A stretch of 64,000 nt of DNA, from the NCBI RefSeq assembly GCF_006491595.2, contig NZ_VEVQ02000007.1, positions 62,001 to 126,000 on the forward strand, read 5' to 3'. Of this stretch, positions 1 through 8,386 are shown one piece after another; within the stretch, counting starts at the first letter, position 1; every line of letters starts with the position of its first letter. A program made the translations under genes and the position numbers. Below the pieces are notes generated by a model. It was not told the origin of the DNA. It saw nothing but the letters and a program-made list of their open reading frames with translations, and searched no databases. Source of the DNA: Flavobacterium jejuense. Its GTDB lineage: Bacteria > Bacteroidota > Bacteroidia > Flavobacteriales > Flavobacteriaceae.

Positions 1-84
1 AACAAACAATTTCAACGAACAACTTCAAAAATCAACTTCAAAAAACAATCTCAAAAATCAACTTCCCCAAACCACATCCTCAAA

Positions 85-338
85 CTTGTCATCCCGACGC
101 AGGAGGGACCCCACTCGAAACTCCACAAACCACATTCCCAAACCAATTCCCCAAACTACATCCCCAAACTACATCCTCAAACCACATCCCCAAACCACAT
201 CCCCAAACCACATCCTCAAACCACATCCTCAAACCACATCCCCAAACCACATCCCCAAACCACATCCTCAAACCACTTCCCCAAACCACATCCTCAAACT
301 TGTCATCCCAACGCAGGAGGGAACCCACTCGAAACTCC
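85..338 (+). repeat. 40-bp dispersed repeat, left pair
   Basis: Copies at 85-124 and 299-338 start CTTGTCATCCCRACGCAGGA and end ACTCGAAACTCC. They are separated by the 13-bp minisatellite. The same family recurs further right in both orientations. Short repeats of this CATCCCGAC...AGGAGGGA type are, to my knowledge, scattered through many Bacteroidota chromosomes. What they do is not known to me. Confidence 0.85.
127..295. repeat. 13-bp minisatellite, 13 tandem units
   Basis: Thirteen consecutive 13-bp units of the form AAACCACATCCYC fill this stretch exactly, with a few substitutions (for example AAACTACATCCCC). The register runs directly into the next 40-bp dispersed repeat, whose start AAACTTGTCATCC occupies the place of a fourteenth unit. 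Because 13 is not a multiple of three and the unit has no stop, both strands stay open and give spurious reading frames. No gene is supported here. Similar but looser AACTTC/CAAACA-type short repeats fill positions 1-85. Confidence 0.9.
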
Positions 339-406
339 CCAAACTACATCAACATAAAACACCATAATCAAAAACTTTTTTTATTTTTATAAAACAATTT
401 CTCCAC

Positions 407-730
407 ATGAAAGAGCTAACAAACGGATACCACACTTATTACGTTTATATCTTGACCAATAAACACCGAACTACTTTCTACATAGGAGTGACTAATAATT
501 TAAAAATCCGTTTGCAACAGCACATCGATTCCGTGACTGAAAACACCCATTCCTTTGTATCAAGATATAAAGTGGAATACCTAGTTTATTATGAAAAGCA
601 TACTTGGATTCAAGAAGCCATAGCACGAGAAAAAGAATTAAAAGGATGGAGAAGAGAAAAAAAATTACATTTAATACAATCGTTTAATGAGAGTTTTGCT
701 TTTTTAAATCACCATTTTTTGGATAAATAA
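407..730 (+). CDS. GIY-YIG nuclease superfamily protein
   Basis: A 107-residue protein of the small single-domain GIY-YIG group (UPF0213/COG2827-like). The signature is visible: YYVYILTN at about residues 11-18, FYIGVTNN at 24-31, an arginine in the following RLQQH, and EKELKGWRREKK near residues 75-86. The glutamate and arginine of the fold are present, so it may be catalytically competent, but no substrate is known for this stand-alone group. It sits alone between inverted copies of a dispersed repeat (299-338 forward, 774-800 reverse), which suggests it belongs to the repeat-bearing unit rather than to an operon. Start ATG at 407 gives the family's usual length. Confidence 0.88.
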   Translation: MKELTNGYHTYYVYILTNKHRTTFYIGVTNNLKIRLQQHIDSVTENTHSFVSRYKVEYLVYYEKHTWIQEAIAREKELKGWRREKKLHLIQSFNESFAFLNHHFLDK

Positions 731-773
731 GAGACATACGTAGTTTTGGAAAATAATTATTGAAGTAGATATG

Positions 774-800
774 GGTTCCCTCCTGTGTCGGGATGACAAG
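774..800 (-). repeat. Inverted copy of the 40-bp repeat
   Basis: Read on the minus strand this stretch is CTTGTCATCCCGACACAGGA followed by GGGAACC, the start of the same repeat found at 85-124 and 299-338. It lies 44 bp downstream of the GIY-YIG gene. It is the only inverted copy in the block, so the gene is flanked by repeats in opposite orientation. Confidence 0.85.
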
Positions 801-931
801 TTTGCGGAAGTAGATTGCAGGTACAAATAGCGCGTAGATGAAACTGATTTTGCAGATTTTTTACATAGCAACTTCAAAATCAATTTCAACATACATTTCT
901 ACAAACAACTTCCACAAACCACTACCTCAAA

Positions 932-1294
932 CTTGTCATCCCGACACAGGAGGGACCCCACTCGAAACTCCGCAATCAACTTCAACAATCAACTCCAAAA
1001 ATCAACTTCCACAAACCACATCCCCAAACTTGTCATCTTGACGAAGGAAAGACCCCACTCGAAACTCCACAAACAACTTCAAAAATCAACTTCAAAAATC
1101 AACTTCCACAAACCACATCCACAAACTTGTCATCTTGACGAAGGAAAGACCCCACACGAAACTCCGTAATCAACTTCCCCAAACAATCACCCCAAACTTG
1201 TCATCTTGACGAAGGAAAGACCCCACTCGAAACTCCACAAACCACATCCCCAAACTTGTCATCTTGACGAAGGAAAGACCCCACTCGAAACTCC
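932..1294 (+). repeat. Five further direct copies of the 40-bp repeat
   Basis: Copies lie at 932-971, 1029-1068, 1126-1165, 1197-1236 and 1255-1294. The first keeps the CCCGACACAGGAGGGA version. The other four share a variant with TCTTGACGAAGGAAAGA, so they probably arose by local duplication of one another. Intervening DNA is low-complexity CAACTTC/AAACCACATCC sequence. I see no gene between 731 and 1328; the open frames there run through the repeats and differ from copy to copy. Confidence 0.85.
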
Positions 1295-1328
1295 TCAAAC
1301 AACTCCACAAACAACTTCAACAAACAAA

Positions 1329-1850
1329 TTACCCTTTCCACAACTCTTTTTCTAACTGTTTTGTATATACTAAAAGCGCTTTTAATTGTAATTGAATTTT
1401 AGTTTGCAAGTGAACCCCATTTTTATCTAAAATTGCTAAGGCTTTATTTTGTATGTTTTCTAAGATAACGTCATCCCTATCCGTTAGGCCTTCTTTTTCT
1501 TTGTATAATGTTACAAATTCAATTGTTCTTGCTGCTTTTTGATAATTATGTTGCAGTTGTTTTATTTTTTTTTCTAGTAGCAACTGTTCAATGTTATTAT
1601 TTTCAATTTGTTTTAGTAGTAGCTCTTGTTTTTTAGCTTGCTGTGTTTTATGATAAGGGAATTCTCTTTTAGTAAGCTGAGAAAGAGTATCGGCATAGTT
1701 TGTCAATTTAGATAGTTTCAATAGGGCAGCAGTAGGTAAATCACGTTTTCCTATTTCATACATTGCGTATTGACTTCTCTTAATGCCTAATAACAAAGCT
1801 ATTTCTTCCTGTGATAGCAATAATGATTTAAAAGTTGTGTCTTTTTTCAT
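1329..1850 (-). CDS. XRE-type helix-turn-helix protein with coiled coil
   Basis: A 173-residue protein. An N-terminal helix-turn-helix is visible at about residues 12-45 (LSQEEIALLLGIKRSQYAMY, then an E.G.R sequence), typical of Cro/C1-like regulators that recognise DNA. Residues about 65-110 are rich in K, Q, E and L and likely form a coiled coil; the C-terminal part is helical without a family I recognise. Immediately upstream lie six TGTGACA half-sites in both orientations, the expected position for autoregulation. It is divergent from the CRISPR-Cas operon, but nothing in the sequence proves it regulates cas9. Confidence 0.75.
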   Translation of the reverse strand: MKKDTTFKSLLLSQEEIALLLGIKRSQYAMYEIGKRDLPTAALLKLSKLTNYADTLSQLTKREFPYHKTQQAKKQELLLKQIENNNIEQLLLEKKIKQLQHNYQKAARTIEFVTLYKEKEGLTDRDDVILENIQNKALAILDKNGVHLQTKIQLQLKALLVYTKQLEKELWKG

Positions 1851-1897
1851 GAGGTAAATTATTATTGTTTAACGTCTTTATAATTACTAATCAAAAA

Positions 1898-1990
1898 CTG
1901 TGACAAAATATTTTTTGTAAAAAAAAATGTCACAGAAATTTGTGACAAAAAATTTGTGACAAATTATTTTGTCACAAAAAAAATGTCACA
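1898..1990. promoter_or_regulatory. Cluster of six TGTGACA half-sites upstream of the HTH gene
   Basis: TGTGACA occurs at 1899-1905, 1941-1947 and 1955-1961, and its complement TGTCACA at 1928-1934, 1970-1976 and 1984-1990. The spacing within the last five is 13-15 bp. The outer pair at 1898-1935 makes a perfect 8-bp inverted repeat (CTGTGACA/TGTCACAG). The cluster lies 48-140 bp upstream of the regulator's start codon. An operator for that regulator is an inference from position. Confidence 0.6.
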
Positions 1991-2162
1991 ACTTTTTTTA
2001 AAGAAGTGTTCCAAATGTGATAGATTGTAAAATAAATTAATTATTGCTTTTTATGTTTGGGAAAAGAGGGAGCAATACCTATAAAAATTAGAAATAAAAC
2101 ATTTTTTTTTGCGGGTTTGATAGAACTTTTATTTTGCTGATTTTATGAAATGCTGTTTCTTG

Positions 2163-2211
2163 TACGTATTTATACGTATAAGAAACTGTGAAAAATACGT
2201 ATTTATACGTA
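2163..2211. promoter_or_regulatory. Two identical 16-bp palindromes (TACGTAT-TT-ATACGTA)
   Basis: The same 16-bp inverted repeat with 7-bp arms occurs at 2163-2178 and 2196-2211, 33 bp apart, about three helical turns. They lie between the HTH gene and the 3' end of the tracrRNA. A further unrelated 7-2-7 palindrome, TTACGGT-AA-ACCGTAA, is at 2383-2398. They look like protein-binding sites; the protein is unknown. Confidence 0.45.
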
Positions 2212-2267
2212 TTGACAGGTGAAGGAATAGTATGTAGTTTTATACAATGAAGATTATTTTTTTATAA

Positions 2268-2355
2268 AAATAAAAAAGCGACCCTTATGAGGCCGCTTTG
2301 AATGTTTTCACAACGGAATAATCCTTATTGTGAATTGCTTCAAAATTGTACTGCA
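2268..2355 (-). ncRNA. tracrRNA of the type II-C system
   Basis: On the minus strand the stretch 2350-2328 reads TACAATTTTGAAGCAATTCA then CAA, which matches the inner end of the CRISPR repeat with one nucleotide missing and so can pair with the minus-strand crRNA repeat. It is followed by TAAGGATTATTCCG, the short hairpin (nexus) typical of tracrRNAs, and then by a terminator: AAGCGGCC, loop TCATAAG, GGTCGCTT and a T run at 2298-2265. The gene is divergent from cas9. The 3' end is well fixed by the terminator; the 5' end is an estimate. The direction of this RNA decides that crRNAs come from the minus strand of the array. Confidence 0.88.
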
Positions 2356-2382
2356 ATATACAATAAAAAATTTAGTATTGCA

Positions 2383-2398
2383 TTACGGTAAACCGTAA
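2383..2398. promoter_or_regulatory. 7-bp-arm palindrome between tracrRNA and cas9
   Basis: TTACGGT-AA-ACCGTAA lies in the divergent intergenic region, upstream of both tracrRNA (minus) and cas9 (plus). Its position would let one protein control both. No clear TAnnTTTG box was found for either gene, so the promoters themselves are not placed. Confidence 0.35.
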
Positions 2399-2463
2399 GG
2401 ATGGTAATTTTCTTTTAATTACATTTAAAAATTCATTAAATAGCAAATAATAGTCAAACATAA

Positions 2464-5400
2464 ATGAAAAAAATATTAGGACTTGATTTAGGGACAAATA
2501 GTATTGGTTGGGCGTTGATTCAACAAGAATTTAAAGATAAAAAAGGAGAAATACTTGGAATGGGAAGTAGAATTATCCCAATGACTCAAGATATAAAAGA
2601 TGAATTTGGAAAAGGAAACTCCATTTCTCAAACTGCCGATAGAACTGGATTTAGAGGAACTCGAAGACTTAGAGAACGACACTTATTAAGAAGAGAGAGA
2701 TTACATCGAGTTTTAAATGTATTAGGTTTTCTTCCTCAACATTATGCCGATCAAATTGATTTTAAAAAAAGATTAGGCAAGTTTTTGGATAAAAAAGAAC
2801 CGAAAATTGCCTACAAAGAAATCTGGAATCAAGAAAAAGAGAAAAATGAGTTTGATTTTATTTTCAAAGACTCCTTTGAAGAAATGTTAAAAGATTTTAG
2901 AAAATATCAGCCACAACTTTTAGAAAGCGACAAGAAACTTCCTTATGATTGGACGATTTACTATTTACGCAAAAAAGCTTTATCTCAAAAAATAGCAAAA
3001 GAAGAATTGTCTTGGATTCTTTTAAATTTCAATCAAAAACGTGGTTATTATCAATTGCGAGGTGAGGAAGAGGAAGAAAACCCCAACAAATTGGTCGAAT
3101 TTTATTCATTAAAAATAATTAATGTAATTGCTGATGAAAAAGCGAATGCAAAAGGTGAAACTTGGTATTCCTTACACTTAGAAAATGGCTGGGTTTACCG
3201 TCGTTCAAGTAAAACCTCTTTACAGGATTGGACAGATAAAATACGGGATTTTATTGTTACAACAGATTTAAATGATGACGGCTCAACTAAAACCGATAAA
3301 GAAGGGAATGAAAAACGCAGTTTTCGTGCTCCAAGTGAAGATGACTGGACTTTAATAAAAAAGAAAACAGAACAAGAAATAGATAGATCTGAAAAAACAG
3401 TAGGAACATACATTTATGATACATTACTTCAAAAACCTAATCAAAAAATCAATGGAAAATTAATCAGGACTATTGAACGAAAATTTTATAGAGAAGAACT
3501 AAAGGCTATTTTAGAACATCAGTTAAAAGAATATCCAGAGTTACAAAATGAAGACTTTTTTAATGATTGTATAAAAGAATTATATCGTAATAATGAAGCT
3601 CATCAAACTACATTAAGCAGAAAAGATTTTGTTCATTTGTTTTTGAATGATATCATTTTTTACCAACGTCCGCTTAAAAGTCAAAAATCTTCTATAGGAA
3701 ATTGCTCTTTAGAATACCGAAAATATAAAACTAAAGATAAAGAAGGAAATGAAATTGAAAAAACTGAGTATCTGAAAGCAATACCAAAGTCTCATCCTTT
3801 GTATCAAGAATTTAGGATTTGGCAATGGCTTTACAATTTAAAGATTTACAAGAAAGAAGACGATACAGATGTAACGGAGCAATTCGTAAAATCAGACGAA
3901 GATTTAGAAAATTTATTTACCTTTTTAATGACACAAAAAGAGGTTGACCACAAAGCTATTTTAAAATTTTTACTTGTATCTTCTGAATTAAAAGGCAAAG
4001 CATTAAGTAATGAAATGGCTAAATACCGTTGGAATTATGTTTACAATTCAGAAAAAGACGAATCTAAAAAATATCCTTGTAACGAAACAGGCTATGAAAT
4101 TAGACGAAGACTGGCTAAAGTTGAAAATATAAATGATGATTTTCTAACCAATGAAGTTGAATTTAAATTGTGGCATTTAATATATTCGGTAACTGATAAA
4201 CTAGAGTTTGAAAAAGCACTAAAATCTTTTGCGAATAAGCATAGTTTAGATGATAGCTCTTTCGTTGAAAACTTTAGAAAATTTCCACCTTTCAAAAGTG
4301 AATATGGTTCATTTTCAGAAAAAGCCATCAAAAAATTATTACCCTTACTTCGTTTAGGAAAATATTGGGATTGGGAAAATATTGATATTAAGACAAAAGA
4401 TAGAATTGGCAAAATTATCACAGGAGAATATGATGAAGAAATCAAAAATCGTGTTCGAGAAAAAGCAATTCATCTAACAAAAGAAAACGATTTTAAAGGA
4501 TTACAATTATGGCTGGCTCAATATGTTGTGTACGATAGACACTCAGAAGCCAATCTTGCTGGGAAATGGAATTCAGTTAGCGATTTAGAAAACTATTTAA
4601 AAGAATTCAAACAGCATTCCCTTCGGAATCCAATTGTTGAGCAAGTTGTAACCGAGACCCTGCGTGTGGTAAAAGATATTTGGGCTAAATATGGTAATGG
4701 TGCGAAAGATTTCTTTAATGAAATCCATATCGAACTCGGACGCGATATGAAAAATACAGCTGATGAAAGAAAACGATTAACTAATGTCGTCTCTGATAAT
4801 GAAGCTACAAATTTGAGAATTAAATTATTATTAACTGAATTAAAAGACAATTCCGATGGTAAACTACAAGTTGAAGAAGTTCGTCCTTTTTCACCACCTC
4901 AACAAGAAATATTAAAAATTTATGAAGATGGTGTTCTAAATTCTAATGTCGAAATTCCAGAAGATATTTTAAAAATTAGTAAAACAGCACAACCAAGCAC
5001 ATCCGAATTGCAGCGTTATAAATTATGGTTGGAGCAAAAATACCGTTCACCATATACGGGTCAGCTTATTCCGATGAGTAAATTGTTCACTCACGAGTAT
5101 GAAATTGAACATATCATTCCACAAAGTCGTTTTTTTGATGATAGTTTTAGCAACAAAGTGATATGTGAATCGGCTATTAATAAATTAAAAGACAAACAAC
5201 TTGGCTTAGAATTCATAAAAAATCATTCTGGAGAAAAAATTGAAACTGGATTTGGCAAAAGCATCGAAGTTTTTACTGAACAAGAATATCTTGACTTCAT
5301 AAAAGAGCATTATGCTAAAAATCGCTCAAAGAAAAACAAATTATTATTAGAAGAAATTCCAGAAAAAATGATTGAACGCCAATTAAATGATACGAGATAC

Positions 5401-7098
5401 ATTAGTAAATTCATATCAAATGTGTTATCTAATATTGTTCGTTCAGATAATAATGATGATGGAATAAATTCTAAAAATATTTTACCTGGAAATGGAAAAA
5501 TAACCAACCAATTAAAGCAAGATTGGGGCTTAAATGATGTGTGGAATGAGTTAGTTTTACCACGTTTTGAACGAATGAATCAATTAACAAATAGCACAAA
5601 CTTTACTTCTTGGAATGAAAATCACCAAAAATTTCTTCCAACAATTCCTTTGGAATTTTCAAAAGGATTTCAAAAAAAACGTATTGACCACCGTCACCAC
5701 GCTATGGATGCTTTAGTGATTGCTTGTGCTACAAGTGACCATATTAATTTGTTAAATAACAAGCATGCAAAATCTAACGAACGCTTTGATTTAAACAGAA
5801 AACTGCGAAGATTTGAAAAAGTAGCTTACAATGATTTGAAAACTGGAAAAAGAGTAGAAAAAGAAGTTCCTAAAGATTTTTTAAAACCTTGGGAAAATTT
5901 CACAAAAGATGCCAAAGATGAATTGGATAAAATTGTAATCAGTTTTAAGCAAAATCTTCGTGTTATCAATAAAACAACCAATAAATACGAAAGCTATAAA
6001 GATGAAAATGGCAATTTAAGAATTGGCAAAGACGGTAAACCTAAAAAAGATCTTACAACCCAAACTAAAGGTAATAGCTGGGCTATCCGAAAACCGATGC
6101 ACAAAGATACCGTATCAGGCTTAGTGTCTTTAAGAAAGAAAAAAGAAGTTCTACTCAGTGTTGCTTTAGAAAATTACAATGAGATTGTAGATAAAGATTT
6201 AAGAAAAGAAATACTGAATTTAGTAAAGCTAAAATACGATAAAAAATTATTGATTAAGTTTTTCAAGGACAGACAAAATAAATGGAACGACAAGGATATT
6301 TCGAGAGTTGAAATTTATTTTTGGGATAATGATAATGTGGCTTCAAGGGTAAGCTTAGATACTTCATTCAATGAAAAACGGATAATTGAAACCATTACCG
6401 ATACAGGTATTCAGAAAATTTTATTGGCTCATTTTAAAAATTACAAAAATAGATTTGACGAAAAAGGAAAAGAAATTGCTCCAGAAACATTAGCCTTTGC
6501 TCCTGAAGGAATTGAAGAAATGAATAAAAATATTGTAGAGTTAAATAAAGGGAAATTTCACCAACCTATCTTAAAAATTAGAACTTATGAAGCAAAGGGC
6601 AACAAATTTAATGTTGGATTAACTGGAAATAAAAAAGACAAATTTGTAGAAGCAGCCAAAGGCACCAACTTATTTTTCGCCATTTATCAAGATGAAAATG
6701 GTAAAAGAAGCTACGAGACCATTCCTTTGAATATTGTTGTCGAACGTCAAAAACAAGGTTTAGACTCTGTTCCAGAAATTAATGAAAAAGGAAGTACATT
6801 GTTGTACTATCTTTCTCCTAACGATTTAGTTTATGTTCCAACAGAAGAGGAAAAAGGGAATGTCAATAGTATTGATTTTGGGAATTTTAAAAAAGGGCAA
6901 ATGGGAAATATTTATAAAATGGTCAGTTCATCAGGTACTCAATGCTTTTTTATTAAACAAAATGTTTCAACTTCTATTGTAAACAAAATTGAATTTTCAG
7001 CATTAAATAAAATGGAAAAATCTATTGATGGAAGTATGATTAAAGAATTTTGTATTAAATTAAAAGTGGATAGATTAGGTAATATTTCAAAAGCTTAA
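2464..7098 (+). CDS. cas9: CRISPR-associated endonuclease Cas9, type II-C, long form
   Basis: RNA-guided double-strand nuclease, 1544 residues. RuvC-I GLDLGTNSIGWAL carries the catalytic Asp at residue 8; the Arg-rich bridge helix is at about 59-86; RuvC-II IHIELGRD has Glu757; the HNH core is EIEHIIPQSRFFDDSFSNKV with His883; RuvC-III RIDHRHHAMDA has His1079 and Asp1082. All nuclease residues are present, though the usual Asp before the HNH His is Glu, as I recall for other Bacteroidota Cas9s. The protein is far longer than compact II-C enzymes (about 1000-1100), which is known for this phylum. It ends 4 bp before cas1 and they are surely co-transcribed. No csn2 or cas4 is present, which gives subtype II-C. 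Confidence 0.97.
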   Translation: MKKILGLDLGTNSIGWALIQQEFKDKKGEILGMGSRIIPMTQDIKDEFGKGNSISQTADRTGFRGTRRLRERHLLRRERLHRVLNVLGFLPQHYADQIDFKKRLGKFLDKKEPKIAYKEIWNQEKEKNEFDFIFKDSFEEMLKDFRKYQPQLLESDKKLPYDWTIYYLRKKALSQKIAKEELSWILLNFNQKRGYYQLRGEEEEENPNKLVEFYSLKIINVIADEKANAKGETWYSLHLENGWVYRRSSKTSLQDWTDKIRDFIVTTDLNDDGSTKTDKEGNEKRSFRAPSEDDWTLIKKKTEQEIDRSEKTVGTYIYDTLLQKPNQKINGKLIRTIERKFYREELKAILEHQLKEYPELQNEDFFNDCIKELYRNNEAHQTTLSRKDFVHLFLNDIIFYQRPLKSQKSSIGNCSLEYRKYKTKDKEGNEIEKTEYLKAIPKSHPLYQEFRIWQWLYNLKIYKKEDDTDVTEQFVKSDEDLENLFTFLMTQKEVDHKAILKFLLVSSELKGKALSNEMAKYRWNYVYNSEKDESKKYPCNETGYEIRRRLAKVENINDDFLTNEVEFKLWHLIYSVTDKLEFEKALKSFANKHSLDDSSFVENFRKFPPFKSEYGSFSEKAIKKLLPLLRLGKYWDWENIDIKTKDRIGKIITGEYDEEIKNRVREKAIHLTKENDFKGLQLWLAQYVVYDRHSEANLAGKWNSVSDLENYLKEFKQHSLRNPIVEQVVTETLRVVKDIWAKYGNGAKDFFNEIHIELGRDMKNTADERKRLTNVVSDNEATNLRIKLLLTELKDNSDGKLQVEEVRPFSPPQQEILKIYEDGVLNSNVEIPEDILKISKTAQPSTSELQRYKLWLEQKYRSPYTGQLIPMSKLFTHEYEIEHIIPQSRFFDDSFSNKVICESAINKLKDKQLGLEFIKNHSGEKIETGFGKSIEVFTEQEYLDFIKEHYAKNRSKKNKLLLEEIPEKMIERQLNDTRYISKFISNVLSNIVRSDNNDDGINSKNILPGNGKITNQLKQDWGLNDVWNELVLPRFERMNQLTNSTNFTSWNENHQKFLPTIPLEFSKGFQKKRIDHRHHAMDALVIACATSDHINLLNNKHAKSNERFDLNRKLRRFEKVAYNDLKTGKRVEKEVPKDFLKPWENFTKDAKDELDKIVISFKQNLRVINKTTNKYESYKDENGNLRIGKDGKPKKDLTTQTKGNSWAIRKPMHKDTVSGLVSLRKKKEVLLSVALENYNEIVDKDLRKEILNLVKLKYDKKLLIKFFKDRQNKWNDKDISRVEIYFWDNDNVASRVSLDTSFNEKRIIETITDTGIQKILLAHFKNYKNRFDEKGKEIAPETLAFAPEGIEEMNKNIVELNKGKFHQPILKIRTYEAKGNKFNVGLTGNKKDKFVEAAKGTNLFFAIYQDENGKRSYETIPLNIVVERQKQGLDSVPEINEKGSTLLYYLSPNDLVYVPTEEEKGNVNSIDFGNFKKGQMGNIYKMVSSSGTQCFFIKQNVSTSIVNKIEFSALNKMEKSIDGSMIKEFCIKLKVDRLGNISKA

Positions 7099-7102
7099 TG
7101 CA

Positions 7103-8002
7103 ATGATAAAACGTACTCTCTTTTTTGGTAATCCTGTTTATTTGAGTACCAAAAACAAACAACTGGTGGTGTCTTATCCAGATAAGGAACAAGATGCCAA
7201 GACAGTGGCAATCGAAGATATAGGTGTTGTAGTTTTAGAAAGCCAGCAAATTACTGTTACAAATGGAGTACTAGAAAAACTGACACAAAATAATGTGGCT
7301 TTAGTTAGTTGTGATGCACAACACATGCCTACAGGGCTATTGTTGCCTTTGCAAGGGCATAGCGAGCAAACCGAACGCTATAAACATCAGATAAACGCAT
7401 CTGTACCTTTGCAGAAGAATTTGTGGCAACAAACCATTAGTGCGAAGATTCTAAATCAAGCGAGTTTATTAAAAGAAAGAGGAATACCCATGCGAAAGAT
7501 GGAGTTATGGGCAAAGGAAGTAACATCGGGTGATGCTTTAAACCATGAATCGAGAGCAGCTGTTTATTATTGGGAGAAGCTCTTTCCTATTCCTCATTTT
7601 ACGAGAGGACAAAAAGGAATAGCTCCTAATAATTTGTTGAATTATGGCTATGCTATTCTAAGAGCGATTACCGCTCGTGCCTTAGTGAGTTCGGGCATGT
7701 TGCCTAGTTTAGGTATTTTTCATAGAAACAAATACAATGCCTATTGCCTTGCCGATGATATTATGGAACCTTATCGCCCTTATGTGGATTTAATAGTCTG
7801 TCATATTATGGATACTGAGGATGCTTATGACGAATTAACGGTAGCACTTAAAAAGCATTTGCTAAGCATTGCGAGTATGGATGTTGTGATTGATGGTAAA
7901 AGAAGTCCTTTGTTGGTGGCTATGAGTCGTACAACAAACTCTTTATACGAATGTTTTGAGGGGAAAGCCAGAAAAATATTGTATCCTGTTTATGGATTAT
8001 GA
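7103..8002 (+). CDS. cas1: CRISPR-associated endonuclease/integrase Cas1
   Basis: 299-residue Cas1 that with Cas2 inserts new spacers into the array. It has the type II layout: an N-terminal beta domain (about 1-90) and a helical catalytic domain with Glu149 (NHESRAAVYYW), His207 (GIFHRNKYNAYCLADD) and Glu222 (DIMEPYRPYVD); the 15-residue spacing from His to Glu is as in other type II Cas1 proteins. It follows cas9 by 4 bp. Nothing is broken. cas2 follows only after an unusual 384-bp gap. Confidence 0.97.
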   Translation: MIKRTLFFGNPVYLSTKNKQLVVSYPDKEQDAKTVAIEDIGVVVLESQQITVTNGVLEKLTQNNVALVSCDAQHMPTGLLLPLQGHSEQTERYKHQINASVPLQKNLWQQTISAKILNQASLLKERGIPMRKMELWAKEVTSGDALNHESRAAVYYWEKLFPIPHFTRGQKGIAPNNLLNYGYAILRAITARALVSSGMLPSLGIFHRNKYNAYCLADDIMEPYRPYVDLIVCHIMDTEDAYDELTVALKKHLLSIASMDVVIDGKRSPLLVAMSRTTNSLYECFEGKARKILYPVYGL

Positions 8003-8386
8003 GTGTAGTTATCTGATAAGCTTCATTTTAGGTATGATTTTTATTGAATTAAAAAAAAGGTCAATTGTGGTGAAAACTTACGATAATTATTGTTCTGTAG
8101 TTTCGGAGTTTTTGTTTTGAAATAATTTAGATTGTCTATAATTCATTTTATGAATTATAGCGTCTGCGCTTATCTGCTAAATCTGCGTGCTTTTTTATTT
8201 TCACGCAGATTTTACTGATTTTCGCAGATGAAATTAGCTTCTGTGTTCCAATACCTATCGGGAAGTATCGAGAAGTTATTACAATAAATTCAAATAATAA
8301 ATTGGTGTTAGTTATGATGCGCTACAAAAAAATGCGAAGTGACTAGGCAGCGATAAGAAACAGAAGTGAAATTATAAATAATAACT
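8003..8386. repeat. cas1-cas2 gap with two hairpin elements
   Basis: This 384-bp stretch holds no gene. At 8136-8160 CTATAATTCA and TGAATTATAG form a 10-bp stem with a 5-nt loop. At 8163-8228 lies a larger imperfect inverted repeat whose core AAATCTGCGTG (8179-8189) and CACGCAGATTT (8202-8212) pairs perfectly, with outer arms TCTGCG/CGCAGA. Hairpins containing TCTGCGTG are a familiar dispersed element in Flavobacterium-type genomes. The usual tight cas1-cas2 junction is absent, so insertion of this element is the likely reason. Confidence 0.7.

Noticed and set aside
86..367. Open frames of 93 aa (plus) and 79 aa (minus) over the repeat block
   Set aside because: Both run through the 13-bp minisatellite, which has no stop in any frame; the peptides are simple repeats with no start context.
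838..1169. Plus-strand frames of 67 and 78 aa
   Set aside because: They are translations of the 40-bp repeat and its spacers and change frame between copies.
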